From Treponema sp. (lineage in GTDB: Bacteria > Spirochaetota > Spirochaetia > Treponematales > Rectinemataceae): DNA of 14,023 nt. Every line of letters begins with the position of its first letter. Position 1 is the first letter of the stretch. The notes below the pieces were generated by a model. The model was not told the DNA's origin. It searched no databases and was given only the letters and a program-made list of their open reading frames with translations. Location: contig JAFIHQ010000121.1 in the NCBI GenBank assembly GCA_017849315.1, positions 1 through 14,023 on the forward strand, read 5' to 3'. The position numbers and the translations under genes are program-made. Of the stretch, positions 13,025-14,023 are shown piece by piece.

Positions 13025-14023
13025 ATGATGCGCATGCGTTTAGCTAGGAATTCGCCGCAGTTTATCCGCGAATGTGCGGTCGACGTGGCGGCGGTGTTGG
13101 GCTTTCGGTCGGTTTCCATGGAGTTTCCGGTCCTGTGTCTCGACGCAGGAGCGGTGGCTACAGGAGCGGTGGCCAGCGAGGATGACCTCATTTTCGTCCT
13201 TGGTGACGAGAAGAAGCCCAGCCTCGCATGGTCCATCACGCGGCATGGAGGGGTCGTTGACCTGGCGATGCATGACGCCGAGGCGGTTCAAGGCCTGCTT
13301 TCGGCTCTGCTTGAGCATTTCTCCGAGATCGAAACCCGTAAGGATTTTGCTTATGACTCGGGCGCTTCCGATGAGTCGGACAATTTGGACCACTCGGACA
13401 AAATCCATGGGGGCCCAGAATTGCCGCTGCCACAGCCACCAACGCCTCCGCGGCCAGAGCCACAGCCGCGGCCACCAGTGCCTTCGCTGCCACAGCCGCG
13501 GTCGCGCACATCCAGCCCCGGGTGCATGGAGAGCGGTTACCACCCTGTTGCGGCTGAGCGTGGCCTCGAATCCCTTTTTGAACGCGAATTCCTCGTTAAG
13601 GATGAGGACTTTGACTTTCTCCCCGATCATATCGATGCCACGATCGAGTTGCCTGTGGATTTCGACGATAACGAGCTCTGCGCGGCCTGCGACCTTGCTG
13701 CGCGCCTTGGCATGGAGAGCCTGGGCCTCGAACTGCCGATCCTTAAGTGTGGCGAGGAAGCGCCGCGGCATACCAATGTCTTGCGGATAGTGCGGTCTCG
13801 TGATTCGGCTGGGCCTGCTGTATCGCTCACATCGGACCAGGGCCGCAGGGTCATAACGTTCAAGGGCCATGGAAAGGCTCTCGCCACAATGGTTACTGCC
13901 CTGTGCAGGACGCTCCCTGGCACTGGCGATGATTCGCCGCTTGCCGAAATTCGGGATGGCCTGCTGCGCACTTGTGGTCAAAATGGCGGAATGGAGAGCA
14001 AGGTCGATCTTGCCAACGGCGAT
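13025..14023 (+). CDS. Unrecognised protein with duplicated domain and proline-rich linker (3' end cut by window)
   Basis: An open frame of 333 codons with no stop before the window edge. Residues 18-37 (AVDVAAVLGFRSVSMEFPVL) and 221-240 (ACDLAARLGMESLGLELPIL) match at half their positions, and similarity continues for about 70 more residues in each copy, so the protein has an internal duplication. Between the copies are an acidic and serine-rich stretch (111-126), a linker rich in Pro, Gln and Arg (131-160), and the acidic segment FLVKDEDFDFLPDHIDATIELP. No signal peptide or membrane helix is seen. I do not recognise the family. The start is uncertain: ATGs at 13025, 13028 and 13034, with a weak AGG, and a TATGCT -10-like box only six bases before the first ATG, which would make a leaderless message. 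The region is GC-rich, and the long opposite-strand frame over it is its shadow. Confidence 0.75.
   Translation, partial: MMRMRLARNSPQFIRECAVDVAAVLGFRSVSMEFPVLCLDAGAVATGAVASEDDLIFVLGDEKKPSLAWSITRHGGVVDLAMHDAEAVQGLLSALLEHFSEIETRKDFAYDSGASDESDNLDHSDKIHGGPELPLPQPPTPPRPEPQPRPPVPSLPQPRSRTSSPGCMESGYHPVAAERGLESLFEREFLVKDEDFDFLPDHIDATIELPVDFDDNELCAACDLAARLGMESLGLELPILKCGEEAPRHTNVLRIVRSRDSAGPAVSLTSDQGRRVITFKGHGKALATMVTALCRTLPGTGDDSPLAEIRDGLLRTCGQNGGMESKVDLANGD
13423..13502 (+). repeat. Short repeats encoding the proline-rich linker
   Basis: CCACAGCC recurs three times, at 13430, 13460 and 13490, spaced exactly 30 bases apart. The sequence encodes the Pro/Gln/Arg linker of the gene starting at 13025. 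The in-frame period suggests growth by duplication. Confidence 0.6.

Noticed and set aside
13040..13981. 313-codon minus-strand ORF at the right end
   Set aside because: A shadow of the GC-rich plus-strand gene. The Trp/Arg-rich stretch opposite the proline repeat and the lack of any domain argue against it. The plus frame has a true internal domain duplication.

Overview
The window looks like chromosomal DNA of an anaerobic, amino-acid-fermenting bacterium, cut in the middle by a decaying mobile or accessory segment. The best evidence is a lysine-fermentation operon on the minus strand. Its KamA matches the numbering of the clostridial lysine 2,3-aminomutase residue for residue with a constant offset of six. 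Genes have strong AGGAGG-type ribosome sites, and the tRNA gene has no encoded CCA. I cannot fix the taxon from sequence alone: a spirochaete (Treponema-like), a clostridial or another anaerobic fermenter all fit.

Left third (1-6963, minus strand): one operon in the order kdd, class III aminotransferase, kce, kamA, kamB, kamC. KamA converts L-lysine to beta-lysine. KamB and KamC (P-loop and MutS-like ATPases) are the presumed reactivation factors of the B12-dependent 5,6-aminomutase KamDE, which is not in the window and is predicted just beyond the left edge. Kdd oxidatively deaminates 3,5-diaminohexanoate, and Kce cleaves the resulting keto acid with acetyl-CoA. The aminotransferase is an unexpected guest with no assigned step. 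kamC runs off the left edge.

Middle (6964-8108): a regulatory-looking intergenic region with several dyads and a promoter, a plus-strand GNAT acetyltransferase with a low-complexity tail, and a tRNA-Thr(CGT) gene with its own likely promoter.

Accessory segment (about 8109-12962): AT-rich sequence starting right after the tRNA. It holds a pseudogene (8223-8594), an intact HD-domain dGTPase (8738-10147), a second pseudogene (10304-10786) and an IS66-family element (10894-12962) with tnpB and tnpC on the minus strand. Both pseudogenes, and the 3' end of tnpC, are interrupted only by in-frame stop codons with no frameshift: seven nonsense codons in all. The dGTPase between them is clean, which makes it the likeliest functional cargo, possibly anti-phage.

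Right end (13025-14023, plus strand): the first 333 codons of a gene I do not recognise. It carries two diverged copies of one domain joined by an acidic and proline-rich linker. This and the dGTPase segment are the best candidates for undescribed biology here.
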